Assembly (NCBI GenBank): GCA_024236395.1
Contig: JACKKO010000001.1
Location: 558,001 to 622,000, forward strand
Reading direction: 5' to 3'
Source of the DNA: Hyphomicrobiales bacterium
Lineage (GTDB): Bacteria > Pseudomonadota > Alphaproteobacteria > Rickettsiales > JACKKO01
Length of the DNA stretch: 64,000 nt
Below, in pieces: positions 41,734 through 49,975 of the stretch. Below the pieces are notes generated by a model. It saw only the letters and a program-made list of their open reading frames with translations. It had not been told where the DNA came from and did no database searches. How positions within the stretch are numbered: the stretch's first letter is position 1; every line of letters begins with the position of its first letter. The translations under genes were made by a program, and so were the position numbers.

Positions 41734-42063
41734 CTACCATGGCCGCAACCATGTCCACACATACCAGCGGCAATAGGTATAGGCATCTTTCCATGCGCGG
41801 TAATATTCCGGGTTACTCAGCAGGGTCATATCCTGTTTGTACGTATAGGCCCATTTATAGCGGTCATTGCCATATACTCCCAGTCCAGTATCACAGCCGT
41901 CATTCCAGCCTTGCTTGAAGATGGTGCTACCCTCCGGGGTTTCGCCCATTCCCCATGGGCGCGGACGCACCAACTGCTGGTACATTGCCTGGCAGCCGGA
42001 TAATATTAGACAGGCTCCCATCAGCAGGCAGAGTGTTCGGAATGTGATGTGTTGTTGTTTCAT
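41734..42063 (-). CDS. GWxDGC-family lipoprotein 4
   Basis: 109 residues from ATG 42063. Lipoprotein signal ends CLILSGC. The domain has FKQGWNDGCDTGLGVYGNDR and YYRAWKDAYTYCRWYV. It is the closest relative of the gene at 41196, sharing also the RPW(G/S)M stretch after the lipobox. Sixteen bases separate the two. Confidence 0.8.
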   Translation of the reverse strand: MKQQHITFRTLCLLMGACLILSGCQAMYQQLVRPRPWGMGETPEGSTIFKQGWNDGCDTGLGVYGNDRYKWAYTYKQDMTLLSNPEYYRAWKDAYTYCRWYVWTWLRPW

Positions 42064-42070
42064 ACCACCT

Positions 42071-42391
42071 CTACAACACATGCCGCCGGTAATACTGGTA
42101 AAAATAACGCTGGCAATACTTAAACGCATCACGCCAGCCCTTATGGTATACGGGATCCTGTGCCTTAGACCAGTCCTGTTTGAAACCATAGAAAAACATG
42201 TACCACATATTCACTGTACTGCTGGCACCCGTTTCGCACCCATGCTGCCAGCCTTCCACATAAAGCGGTGTATATTCCCGTCCCGGCGGGGGGCCTTTAA
42301 ACATCCATTGCGCCCAGGGCGGTCCGGCACGACACCCGCTGAGTGCGATGACCAGCGCCAGAAGTAACAAACACGGGCGGAACATACGCAT
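42071..42391 (-). CDS. GWxDGC-family lipoprotein 3
   Basis: 106 residues. Signal MRMFRPCLLLLALVIALSGC ends in the lipobox Cys. The domain has YVEGWQHGCETGASSTVN, then YHKGWRDAFKYCQRYF. The start codon overlaps the stop of the upstream member by one base (TGATG), showing translational coupling. Confidence 0.8.
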   Translation of the reverse strand: MRMFRPCLLLLALVIALSGCRAGPPWAQWMFKGPPPGREYTPLYVEGWQHGCETGASSTVNMWYMFFYGFKQDWSKAQDPVYHKGWRDAFKYCQRYFYQYYRRHVL

Positions 42392-42726
42392 CAGTAGGGC
42401 ATCCGTTTAATGGTTTCACCATAACCGGCACAATACAGAAATGCGTCCTTCCAGATATTGTAGTACATTTTGTTATTCCGCAGCTTGGGATCCATCTTTA
42501 GATCGAATGCGCGGATCAGCTTGTAAAAAGTTCCCACGTAAGAATTTAGCCCGGATTCACAGCCATCGCTCCAGCCCTGGCGGTATTCCGGTGGTCCAGG
42601 AGGTGGCTCCAGGTTAAGTGAAACGGGTTTGCGCAGATCCAGTGTACCGCCTTTACCCGTACAGGCAGGTACTGCCAGTATGATAACCAGCGGGAGTAAA
42701 ACAATGCTGCTGTAACGCTTTTTCAT
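42391..42726 (-). CDS. GWxDGC-family lipoprotein 2
   Basis: 111 residues. Signal ends IILAVPAC. The domain has YRQGWSDGCESGLNSYVG and YYNIWKDAFLYCAGYG. It begins three bases after the stop of the first member and overlaps the next gene by one base. Confidence 0.8.
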   Translation of the reverse strand: MKKRYSSIVLLPLVIILAVPACTGKGGTLDLRKPVSLNLEPPPGPPEYRQGWSDGCESGLNSYVGTFYKLIRAFDLKMDPKLRNNKMYYNIWKDAFLYCAGYGETIKRMPY

Positions 42727-42728
42727 AC

Positions 42729-43061
42729 TTAGTGCGGGTCCACGTCAATCATATACATGCAATGGTTACGGCCAATCACATAACCGCGGTAATACTCACG
42801 ATCCTCAATGGCACGGTTGGGGTCGTAAGTGAATGGGTGCAGGCGTTGCAGTGCCATGCCCGCGCTACCAATCTGAGTGGTGCAGCCATCTACCAGCCCC
42901 TGCGAGTAGCTGCTGCCATCGTCCGGGAACTTTCCGGCAAAGGCAATATTCGGTGCCCAGAATGAGTTCAAGGGGGGTGGTTTACATCCAGCTAGTGTCA
43001 GGATGGGGATGGCTAGTAGCATTGCTTTACAGACTGTATATATGGGGGAGCGGTATACCAT
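42729..43061 (-). CDS. GWxDGC-family lipoprotein 1 (divergent member)
   Basis: 110 residues, or 97 if translation starts at 43022. Signal ends ILTLAGC. The motif is altered to YSQGLVDGCTTQIGSAG, and the second to YYRGYVIGRNHCMYMI, but both conserved cysteines remain. It is the first gene of the array, so any promoter lies just upstream, where a near-consensus CtrA-type box is found. Confidence 0.75.
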   Translation of the reverse strand: MVYRSPIYTVCKAMLLAIPILTLAGCKPPPLNSFWAPNIAFAGKFPDDGSSYSQGLVDGCTTQIGSAGMALQRLHPFTYDPNRAIEDREYYRGYVIGRNHCMYMIDVDPH

Positions 43062-43084
43062 ACTGTTATTATAAGGGATAAACC

Positions 43085-43099
43085 TTAACAGAGGGTAAA
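43085..43099. promoter_or_regulatory. Near-consensus CtrA-type box before the lipoprotein array
   Basis: TTAACAGAGGGTAAA has one mismatch to TTAA-N7-TTAA. It lies 24 bases upstream of the first lipoprotein start. Confidence 0.35.
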
Positions 43100-43137
43100 C
43101 AAAACACAGATAACGTTAAGACTTATAGGGCAAAAGG

Positions 43138-44127
43138 TTAAAGATGCATAAAGCCCTGTTTTGTAATACTTATTGACGATCCGGAGACATCCAGAAGTCG
43201 GGGGGCATGTTTACTCTTCGTTGCTATGCCAATCCGGGTGATGGGCAGGGCAAGTGTTTGAGAAAAATTCTTTATTTCTGCCAATTTGTCTTCTGGCGCG
43301 GTAAAAAGCAGTTCATAATCATCCCCGGCGCTAAAGACCTGTTGCCAGATTTTCGGCCAGATTTCCGGATAGCGGGTTTCAAGGGCATGGGCAGCGGCAG
43401 ACCGGGGCAGGGCGTTATACTGCACATCCGCCCCCACCCCGGAAGCATGGCAGAGGTGCTGGAGATCGGCCAGTAACCCATCGGAAATATCCATGGCGCT
43501 GGTGGCAATTCCACGTAACTGTTGCCCCAGTGCGATGCGTGGTTCCGGTAGTAAGTAACGGTGCAGCAGATAGTCCCGGTCGGTTTCCGGGAGATCGGGC
43601 AACTGACCCTTGCGCAGCATTAAGCCCAGTGCGGCATCCCCCAGCGTGCCGGAGACATAAATCACATCGCCCGGCTGTGCCCCGCTACGCTGCAGGCAGG
43701 CGCCTTTCTCACACTGTCCCAGCATCGTAATAGAAGCAACCAATGTTCCATCATGTGCCGTGGTATCGCCGCCGGAAAGATAAATGTTATAGCGCAACTG
43801 CGTATCACCCAGACCGTTGGCAAATGCTTCCAGCCATGCTGCGGTAACATTGCGTGGTAGTGTCAGACACAGTTGATAACTATGCGGTGTGGCGCCCATC
43901 GCCGCCATATCAGAAAGGTTTATGGCGAGTAGTTTGGCGGCAATATGCTGCGGTGCGTCATCCGGGAAGCAATGTACCCCTGCAATGAGTGTGTCACTGG
44001 CAATCAGCCATTCCTGGCCCTTCGGGCAGGGCGGTAGGCGGGCGGCATCATCGGTGAGGGCAAAGGTTTCCGGATGCTGCCGGGTCAGCGGGGTGAGCAA
44101 GATGTTGATGAAGTTGAATTCATCCAT
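43138..44127 (-). CDS. thiL: Thiamine-monophosphate kinase
   Basis: 329 residues. It phosphorylates thiamine monophosphate to the coenzyme thiamine diphosphate. The N-terminus MDEFNFINILLTPLTRQHP runs to ALTDDAARLPP, the Mg-ATP Asp pair. Further motifs are DTLIAGVHCFPDD, YLSGGDTTAHDG and MDISDGLLADLQHL. It follows nusB by six bases, the common alphaproteobacterial order ribH-nusB-thiL. Confidence 0.95.
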   Translation of the reverse strand: MDEFNFINILLTPLTRQHPETFALTDDAARLPPCPKGQEWLIASDTLIAGVHCFPDDAPQHIAAKLLAINLSDMAAMGATPHSYQLCLTLPRNVTAAWLEAFANGLGDTQLRYNIYLSGGDTTAHDGTLVASITMLGQCEKGACLQRSGAQPGDVIYVSGTLGDAALGLMLRKGQLPDLPETDRDYLLHRYLLPEPRIALGQQLRGIATSAMDISDGLLADLQHLCHASGVGADVQYNALPRSAAAHALETRYPEIWPKIWQQVFSAGDDYELLFTAPEDKLAEIKNFSQTLALPITRIGIATKSKHAPRLLDVSGSSISITKQGFMHL

Positions 44128-44133
44128 GGGTAG

Positions 44134-44625
44134 CTAGACAAAGTCGGTGGAGCGAAGTTCCCGCGCCAAGCGATTGAGGATGCCATTGAGCAGCCCGGCT
44201 TCTTCCGGCTCCATAAACATATGTGCCAGCGTGACATATTCATTCACAATTGCACGCGAGGGGGTTTCCTGCAACATCGCCAGCTCATACGCGGCGCAGT
44301 AAAGCACGGCGCGTTGTACGGCTAGCAGGCGTTCTGGTCGGTGCTGAGATTCCAGCGCACCGGCGATCATACCATCCAGCGTATCGCGATGCGTCATGAC
44401 GCCTTCCAGTACCTGGCGCAGCAGCGTATTATTGGGGCGGGTGGCCAGCACAGATTCCAGTCCCTCTGTTGGGTCCTTATAAAAATCCATAGCCAGTGCG
44501 ATCAGGTGCTCCACCATGGGCAATGGAGATTCTGGTTCCAGAGAGGTGCCATAAAGCGCCTGCACGGCCAGCAGGCGTGACGCGCGCTTACGCAGCATAC
44601 CGGGTGCAAGAGGGGAATCAGCCAT
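44134..44625 (-). CDS. nusB: Transcription antitermination factor NusB
   Basis: 163 residues from ATG 44625, inside the last codons of ribH (8-base overlap). All-helical NusB fold with MLRKRASRLLAVQALYGTSL at the start and RPERLLAVQRAVLYCAAYEL, PSRAIVNEYVTLAHMF and LLNGILNRLARELR in the second half. It binds boxA RNA with NusE for rRNA antitermination. Standard neighbours. Confidence 0.94.
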   Translation of the reverse strand: MADSPLAPGMLRKRASRLLAVQALYGTSLEPESPLPMVEHLIALAMDFYKDPTEGLESVLATRPNNTLLRQVLEGVMTHRDTLDGMIAGALESQHRPERLLAVQRAVLYCAAYELAMLQETPSRAIVNEYVTLAHMFMEPEEAGLLNGILNRLARELRSTDFV

Positions 44626-45058
44626 GTTTCTTTTTCGATTTGGCAAACTGGGTTTGCAGGTTAAGCATGTCCAGGCAGGCCTGCGCAACGGCGGCCCCTT
44701 TATTACCCTGATCAGTATGCGCGCGAGCCTCGGCCTGAGCACGGTTTTCACAGGTGAGGATGCCATAGCCCAGCGCAATGCGCTTACGCATGCTCAGATC
44801 CATCAGGGCGCGGGCACTTTCCCCGGCTACGTAATCATAATGGGTTGTTTCTCCGCGAATGACACAACCCAGTGCGATATAGCCATCATATTTCTTGGTT
44901 TTCATAGCCATGCTGAGTGCGGCGGGGATTTCAAACGCCCCCGGCACATACACGCATTCATACGCTATTCCAGCACTTTCCAGCGCCTGTTTTGCACCAT
45001 TTTCCAGCGCATCGGCAATGTCATCATAAAACCGGGCAGAGAGAATGAGGATTTTCAT
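44618..45058 (-). CDS. ribH: 6,7-dimethyl-8-ribityllumazine synthase
   Basis: 146 residues. It condenses the pyrimidine and 3,4-dihydroxybutanone 4-phosphate into lumazine. Motifs are ARFYDDIADALENGA, VPGAFEIPAALSMA, ALGCVIRGETTHYDYVAGES and a late NKGAAVAQACLDML. The start shares one base with the stop of the PP2C-like gene upstream, so its translation probably depends on that inserted gene. Confidence 0.96.
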   Translation of the reverse strand: MKILILSARFYDDIADALENGAKQALESAGIAYECVYVPGAFEIPAALSMAMKTKKYDGYIALGCVIRGETTHYDYVAGESARALMDLSMRKRIALGYGILTCENRAQAEARAHTDQGNKGAAVAQACLDMLNLQTQFAKSKKKHG

Positions 45059-46164
45059 TATGTTTTTTGCATGCCTATTGAAGGGTTGTTACTGGTGGCA
45101 AGTACCTTACTGGCCGCCACATTCTGATTAAGATAGTTAAATAGTGCCTGTGCCAAATCATTTCCTATCTGTATACTATTGCTTCCATCAAACAACCCAA
45201 GAACCAACGTCTGATCTTTTGACGGGGTATTAAGATTAACAACTAAGGCCGTTATATTATCATAATTGGAAGAGGAATAGTTAAAAGCTGCATCAGTAAA
45301 AAGCTTTGCAGGGTTTTTTGCATACATTTGCCATTGTATACTGTCTGGTTCCCTTTTTAACAATATGTCTTTCTGTTGCTGCCATGTTTGCCATAAACGC
45401 GCGTAATAGTTTTCGTGAAGGTCTTTTGTTATCGTTCCTGTTTCAAATAACCCATCGGTTGCCAAAATGAGCATTCTTTGTCCTGTTGGAGGAATATTCT
45501 GCATGGATATTTGAAGAATATCGGGTTGCCAGCCTTCCTCGCATTCTCCAAACCGCCGGGAAGGCTTGGTAGGGTCTGCTGTGCTTCGGTGAATAAGATT
45601 AAGACGCTCATAATTTAGAGCACTATCGGAACTATTCTGAGAAAGCAAAAAACTTCGACTATCCCCTGCGTTACCAACAGTTATGGTACCATCCGGCGAA
45701 AGTACTACGATGCAAGCTGTACAGGCTGAAGTGGTGGAGTACTTTTCTGCAAACGTTTTCTGCATCTGCGCAAATATTTCTCCTACATGGGTAACGGCAT
45801 CACGTTCTGAAAGTATTTTTGGTACAGAAAGAACCGTATAGGCATCTTCCTGTTCGCCCTTCCTCCCTGCTGTTTGTGCAAGATGGATGTGAGGAAAGTT
45901 TGGGCTGATAACGGTCTGGTAGATGTCATCTTTCTTAACGGGTATGGTGCGCAGGCCGCCGGGTTCGCCCAACTCATCGGGTGGTTCATAAATCTGTGGG
46001 CCTTTAGTGGCACCGGGGGTACCTGCAGGTTCTTGCTTAAAGTGAATATACGGAATATCCGTTAGATTGATGACAGGGAGCACTTGCATAGTATCCGCTG
46101 CACATTGGCGGTGTACTGCTGCCAGATCGATGATATGCGGGGCAGTTAGGATGCTACTATTCAC
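45058..46164 (-). CDS. PP2C-like phosphatase with permuted motif order
   Basis: 368 residues; no signal or membrane segment. PP2C-type motifs are present: RKGEQEDAYTVL (101-112), GNAGDSRSFLL from 164, LILATDGLFE near 232, SNYDNITALVV near 299. The usual VFDGHGG element, normally just after the first motif, is absent there. Instead VLGLFDGSNSIQIGNDLAQA occurs at the C-terminus (321-340), so all four acidic metal sites may exist in a permuted order, with Ser in place of His. Residues 1-90 are unassigned. It overlaps ribBX by four bases and ribH by one. A Ser/Thr phosphatase role is likely. Confidence 0.72.
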   Translation of the reverse strand: MNSSILTAPHIIDLAAVHRQCAADTMQVLPVINLTDIPYIHFKQEPAGTPGATKGPQIYEPPDELGEPGGLRTIPVKKDDIYQTVISPNFPHIHLAQTAGRKGEQEDAYTVLSVPKILSERDAVTHVGEIFAQMQKTFAEKYSTTSACTACIVVLSPDGTITVGNAGDSRSFLLSQNSSDSALNYERLNLIHRSTADPTKPSRRFGECEEGWQPDILQISMQNIPPTGQRMLILATDGLFETGTITKDLHENYYARLWQTWQQQKDILLKREPDSIQWQMYAKNPAKLFTDAAFNYSSSNYDNITALVVNLNTPSKDQTLVLGLFDGSNSIQIGNDLAQALFNYLNQNVAASKVLATSNNPSIGMQKT

Positions 46165-47273
46165 ACAATCTCCTTTCGGCCCGTGATGATCAGGCCGTAG
46201 CCTTCCAGGCCGACAGGGGTGCGGTCGGAATTCGTCAGCAGCAGCATTTCATGCACGCCCAGATCCAGCAGGATTTGCGCGCCGATACCGTAATCCCGTA
46301 GAGGGGCCGGGCTATTGGCCTCCTGTTCTTCGCCCATACGGTGACGGATGAGATTGGAAAGCCCGGCGCGGTTCGGTTCACGTAGCAGCACAATGACACC
46401 GCTACCATGATCACCAATCATTTGCATGGCGCGTTGCAGTTCGCCATCCTTACCACTTTCCGCATCGCCCAGCACATCATTCAGTACATGCATGGCATGC
46501 ATCCGTACCCATACCGGGTGATCCTGGATTGCCGGGCCTTTTACCAGCACCACATGCTCGGCATATTCCACGGTGTTGGTATAGACATAGAGGCGGAATT
46601 CCCCGCCGTAACGGCTGGTGAAGGTGGTTTCCAGCGTACGTTCCACCAGCTTATCCTGCTTGCGCCGCCAGGCGATGAGGTCGGCAATCGTGCCGATTTT
46701 TAGCTGGTGCTTCCTGGCAAAGTTGATGAGGTCGGGCAGGCGGGCCATGGTGCCATCATCATTCATAATCTCGCAGATCACGCCGGAGGGATTCATCCCG
46801 GCCATGCGAGCGATATCCACTGCGGCCTCGGTATGCCCGGCACGTACCAGCACGCCGCCTTCGCGGGCAACCAAAGGGAAGATGTGCCCCGGCGTGGTGA
46901 TATCCCCGGCGTGGCAGTCCGGGTTGATGGCCACCTGCACGGTACGTGCACGGTCCGCCGCAGAAATACCGGTCGTCACGCCCTCACGGGCCTCGATGGA
47001 AACGGTGAAAGCAGTCTGATGACGGGTGCCGTTATGACGCGACATCAGCGGCAGCCCCAATTGTTCCACCCGCTCCCCGGTCAGCGCCAGGCAGATCAGC
47101 CCCCGCCCGTGTTTGGCCATGAAGTTGATGGCATGGGCATCGGCTTTTTCCGCCGGGATGACGAGATCGCCCTCATTCTCGCGGTTTTCATCGTCGATGA
47201 GGATAAACATGCGGCCCTGCCGGGCTTCCTCGATAATTTCCGGGATGGAGGAGAGGCTATTGCGATGCGGCAT
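46161..47273 (-). CDS. ribB: 3,4-dihydroxy-2-butanone 4-phosphate synthase fused to degenerate RibA domain
   Basis: 370 residues from ATG 47273 (GGAG upstream). Residues 1-205 are RibB with FILIDDENRENEGDLVIPAE, NFMAKHGRGLICLALT, DRARTVQVAINP and the late RAGHTEAAVDIARMAG. Residues 210-370 align with GTP cyclohydrolase II but lack its zinc cysteines: the site where CLTGDVFGSxRCDCG is expected reads MHVLNDVLGDAESGKDGELQ. This corresponds to the RibBX type known from alphaproteobacteria, so a separate ribA should exist elsewhere. It overlaps ribE by 17 bases and the PP2C-like gene by four. Confidence 0.92.
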   Translation of the reverse strand: MPHRNSLSSIPEIIEEARQGRMFILIDDENRENEGDLVIPAEKADAHAINFMAKHGRGLICLALTGERVEQLGLPLMSRHNGTRHQTAFTVSIEAREGVTTGISAADRARTVQVAINPDCHAGDITTPGHIFPLVAREGGVLVRAGHTEAAVDIARMAGMNPSGVICEIMNDDGTMARLPDLINFARKHQLKIGTIADLIAWRRKQDKLVERTLETTFTSRYGGEFRLYVYTNTVEYAEHVVLVKGPAIQDHPVWVRMHAMHVLNDVLGDAESGKDGELQRAMQMIGDHGSGVIVLLREPNRAGLSNLIRHRMGEEQEANSPAPLRDYGIGAQILLDLGVHEMLLLTNSDRTPVGLEGYGLIITGRKEIV

Positions 47274-47865
47274 GGGTGTCTCCGTATTCCTGCAGCCGGG
47301 CGACATAACGCGCCAGCAGATCAACCTCCAGATTGAGCCGGGTGCCTGCCGTGGCGGTATGCAACGTGGTATGCTGCCAGGTATGGGGGATAATCATCAC
47401 GGTAAACGCATCCGGCGTCACATGATTGACCGTCAGCGAAATACCGTCGAGCGTTACCGACCCTTTGGGCGCAATAAAGCGCAGGAGCTCGATCGGCGGG
47501 GTGATGGTCAGGTTGTAAGCATCGCCCGCCGGAGTGATTTCATGTAAGGAAGCAACGCCATCCACATGGCCGCTGACCAGGTGCCCACCCAGTTCATCGC
47601 CCATTTTCAGGGCGCGTTCCAGGTTGAGTTTCGTGCCGGTCTGCCAGTATTGTGCGGTGGTGCAGGCCAACGTCTCGGCGGAAAGATCAGCAGTAAACCC
47701 GCCTTCTTCCATGCCCGTCACCGTCAGGCAGATGCCGCTGCACGCCACCGATTGCCCGAGCGAGAAAGTCTTCGCAGTGGCGGGTGCAATCTGCACCTGC
47801 ATGCCGCTGTCCTGCCGTTCGCAGCTTGTGATGGTGCCAATATCCGTGACAATACCGGTAAACAT
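47257..47865 (-). CDS. ribE: Riboflavin synthase alpha subunit
   Basis: 202 residues from ATG 47865; the longer frame to 48156 runs antisense through the CDGSH gene and is rejected. The N-terminus MFTGIVTDIGTI is diagnostic. Two lumazine-binding barrels follow, with VACSGICLTVTGM, GGHLVSGHVDGVA and GSVTLDGISLTVNHV. It dismutates two lumazines to riboflavin. First gene of the rib-nusB-thiL operon, divergent from the CDGSH gene 45 bases away. Confidence 0.96.
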   Translation of the reverse strand: MFTGIVTDIGTITSCERQDSGMQVQIAPATAKTFSLGQSVACSGICLTVTGMEEGGFTADLSAETLACTTAQYWQTGTKLNLERALKMGDELGGHLVSGHVDGVASLHEITPAGDAYNLTITPPIELLRFIAPKGSVTLDGISLTVNHVTPDAFTVMIIPHTWQHTTLHTATAGTRLNLEVDLLARYVARLQEYGDTHAASQ

Positions 47866-47910
47866 GGCTAATGATGTACTGGTTCTTTGGCCAAAAGAAA
47901 AGGAGGAAAA

Positions 47911-48159
47911 ATGCCGGAATTCAAGAAATGTCCGCCCGAAAAGCCCTATTACCTGATGACAGTGGAGCCGGGGAAGACCTATTGGTGGTGCGCCTGCGGC
48001 AAAAGCAAGAGGCAGCCCTTCTGCGACGGTTCCCATAGCGGGACGGAATTTTCCCCGGTGGCATATGAGGCCACGGAGGCCAGGGATATCTTTTTCTGCG
48101 GTTGCAAAAAGACAGGCGAACAGCCCTTTTGTGACGGATCGCACAAGCAGGGCCAATAA
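47911..48159 (+). CDS. CDGSH iron-sulfur domain protein (two motifs)
   Basis: 82 residues from ATG 47911 with AGGAGG upstream. Two CDGSH-type [2Fe-2S] sites are visible: CACGKSKRQPFCDGSHSG and CGCKKTGEQPFCDGSHKQG, each with the three-Cys one-His pattern. Soluble, like bacterial relatives of mitoNEET; likely redox or Fe-S handling. Two bases separate it from the EI24-type gene. Confidence 0.94.
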   Translation: MPEFKKCPPEKPYYLMTVEPGKTYWWCACGKSKRQPFCDGSHSGTEFSPVAYEATEARDIFFCGCKKTGEQPFCDGSHKQGQ

Positions 48160-48161
48160 TT

Positions 48162-48821
48162 ATGGCAGATTGGCTGAGTCTTCTATTGCGTACTTCCCGG
48201 GCGGTATTCGACCCGTTTTTCCTCAAGCTGCTGCTGCTTTCCGCGTTGATGTGTGCGGCGGGGTTTGCCGCGTTTGCCGGGCTGGCGTGGCTGGGCATCA
48301 GCTGGCTGGATCTGGCGGATAGCTGGTGGGCCGGGTGGCTTTTCCGCTGGGTGGGGCCGGGTGTTGCGGTATTTGCCGGGTATTTCCTGTTCCCGGTGGT
48401 GTTCCCGCTGGTTACCCTGCTATTCCTGGAGCCGGTGGCGGCGCATATTGAGCGCAGGCACTACCCGGAGGCGACCCCCGGTACGGCACCCTCACTAAAG
48501 GCAGAATTGCCCAATACGCTGCGTTTTGTGGCGCTTTCCCTGCTGATTAACCTGATGGCGCTGCCGTGGTACCTGATTCCCGGCGTGTATTACATCGTGA
48601 ACGGGTATCTGTTTGGTCGTGAGTATTTTGAGCTGATCGCGCTGCGCCATATGCCCGCCCGCGACATGCGCGAGAAGCGGCTGGATCACCGCGGAACCGT
48701 CTGGATGGCCGGGTTGCTGATTGCGGTGATGTTCACCGTGCCGTTTGTGAACCTGGTTGCCCCCATCCTGGCCACGGTTTTTATGGTGCATCTGTGGCAC
48801 CGGCGGGTAAGGAGTTGTTAA
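48162..48821 (+). CDS. EI24/CysZ-like membrane protein
   Basis: 219 residues with four to six membrane segments. Features such as FPLVTLLFLEPVAAHIERRH and GYLFGREYFELIALRHMPAR are typical of the EI24 family, which includes CysZ sulfate transporters. The common alphaproteobacterial members are not characterised, so sulfate transport is not assured. Probably cotranscribed with the CDGSH gene. Confidence 0.85.
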   Translation: MADWLSLLLRTSRAVFDPFFLKLLLLSALMCAAGFAAFAGLAWLGISWLDLADSWWAGWLFRWVGPGVAVFAGYFLFPVVFPLVTLLFLEPVAAHIERRHYPEATPGTAPSLKAELPNTLRFVALSLLINLMALPWYLIPGVYYIVNGYLFGREYFELIALRHMPARDMREKRLDHRGTVWMAGLLIAVMFTVPFVNLVAPILATVFMVHLWHRRVRSC

Positions 48822-48857
48822 TAAACTCATGGTATTCGCAAAAAAAACGGCATAGAG

Positions 48858-48872
48858 TTAAGGACCTGTTAA
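48858..48872. promoter_or_regulatory. CtrA-type box upstream of two unknown genes
   Basis: TTAAGGACCTGTTAA is an exact TTAA-N7-TTAA match with a GC-containing spacer, 57 bases upstream of the next start. Another TTAA occurs near 48820. Confidence 0.6.
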
Positions 48873-48928
48873 TAATTCGGTGCTATGCTAAGGGGTAAAT
48901 ATCCCACTATAAACTAAAGGAGAGTATC

Positions 48929-49471
48929 ATGGGTGAAAAAGCAGAGAAGTTAAGGGAAAAGTTTGGGAAGGACGAATATAAACCATCACTAGATGCGTTA
49001 TTGGAAGAGCTTAAAGAAGTTTATACAGAGGAGTATATGAAGCTCAGTGATGCTACCAATGGTATTACAAAAGAGGATGTTGAAAAAATCATAAATGCGG
49101 CAACGGTGAATACAAAAAAAGCCATCGAAGCAGTTAGCCAAACGAGCATAGGAAAAGGACTCATCAATACAGACGCTTTGGATAAAGTAGGGAAATTATT
49201 GGTGTTAAACACATACGAGTTAGAGTTAGATATAGTCTCTAAATTAACAGTACAAATGTATAATCTGAAAGAGGCGCAGGAGAAAGCCCAACCTGAACGG
49301 CAGGTGCCAAAAGGTGAAGGCACTCCGGGTAAAGAGAAGAAAACAGATCCTAAGGGTAGTGTGCTTGATAGTGGTGGTCCTATGTCTGTTTTAGGTCAAT
49401 TTCTGCAGTTTACAGGAGGTGATCTTGCTGTGGTACCCTATCCCCAAGGTGGGGGACAGTTTCTTTCTTAA
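48929..49471 (+). CDS. Unknown protein, 180 residues
   Basis: AAAGGAGAG precedes the ATG. Charged helical N-terminal 120 residues (EKAEKLREKFGKDEYKPSLD) and a Pro/Gly/Lys-rich tail ending in GGGQFLS. No signal peptide, membrane helix or known domain. AT-rich compared with the flanking EI24 and putA genes. Followed after 37 bases by another unknown gene. The CtrA-type box upstream groups it with the other unknown AT-rich genes. Confidence 0.65.
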   Translation: MGEKAEKLREKFGKDEYKPSLDALLEELKEVYTEEYMKLSDATNGITKEDVEKIINAATVNTKKAIEAVSQTSIGKGLINTDALDKVGKLLVLNTYELELDIVSKLTVQMYNLKEAQEKAQPERQVPKGEGTPGKEKKTDPKGSVLDSGGPMSVLGQFLQFTGGDLAVVPYPQGGGQFLS

Positions 49472-49508
49472 GAGAAATGCGTAGGTAAAATAGTCAGGGA
49501 ACTAGACA

Positions 49509-49958
49509 ATGAGTGCATCTGTTAATGAAACAGTTTCTCTTGGATTAGAGAGATTACAAAACGTTATGCAATCCCTCACATCTGAAAAACTCGATGCGAT
49601 TATGAGTAGCATTTATAATGGTAATACTCCGCCATCAGGCGTGTTAGGATTATTCAATTCTAAAGAAGAACTCTACCAGTTTATGGAAATAAAATCGCCA
49701 GACGATACAGTTCAGTTGGTACGTAGACAATTTGAGGAAGTATTTGATGGTGTTGATAAAAAGCTCCCGCTTATCGCAATGGTATTAGCAGTTATAGAAT
49801 TTTTTGGTGGCAGAGAAGAGAAACGGAAAATAGATAAAGGTACGTATGTAGATGTAAGCGCCGCCATTATGGCACCAATTGCTGAGATTGATAATGATGG
49901 GAAAGTATACTCCACTCCTGCGTTGCCCAAAAGCAAAGAACAATCTCTTTACCTCTAG
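49509..49958 (+). CDS. Unknown protein, 149 residues
   Basis: Mostly helical with one moderately hydrophobic stretch (KKLPLIAMVLAVIEFFGG) and a short C-terminus PKSKEQSLYL. No domain recognised. The Shine-Dalgarno is weak (AGGGA 49496-49500). It probably forms a two-gene unit with 48929-49471 and converges with putA. Confidence 0.62.
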   Translation: MSASVNETVSLGLERLQNVMQSLTSEKLDAIMSSIYNGNTPPSGVLGLFNSKEELYQFMEIKSPDDTVQLVRRQFEEVFDGVDKKLPLIAMVLAVIEFFGGREEKRKIDKGTYVDVSAAIMAPIAEIDNDGKVYSTPALPKSKEQSLYL

Positions 49959-49975
49959 TTTATGTCTATTAGCTG

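Noticed and set aside
46161..47273. Reading the C-terminal part of ribB as an active GTP cyclohydrolase II
   Set aside because: The zinc-binding cysteines are missing, so activity is unlikely.
47866..48156. N-terminal extension of ribE
   Set aside because: It is antisense to the CDGSH gene; MFTGIV at 47865 is the diagnostic start.
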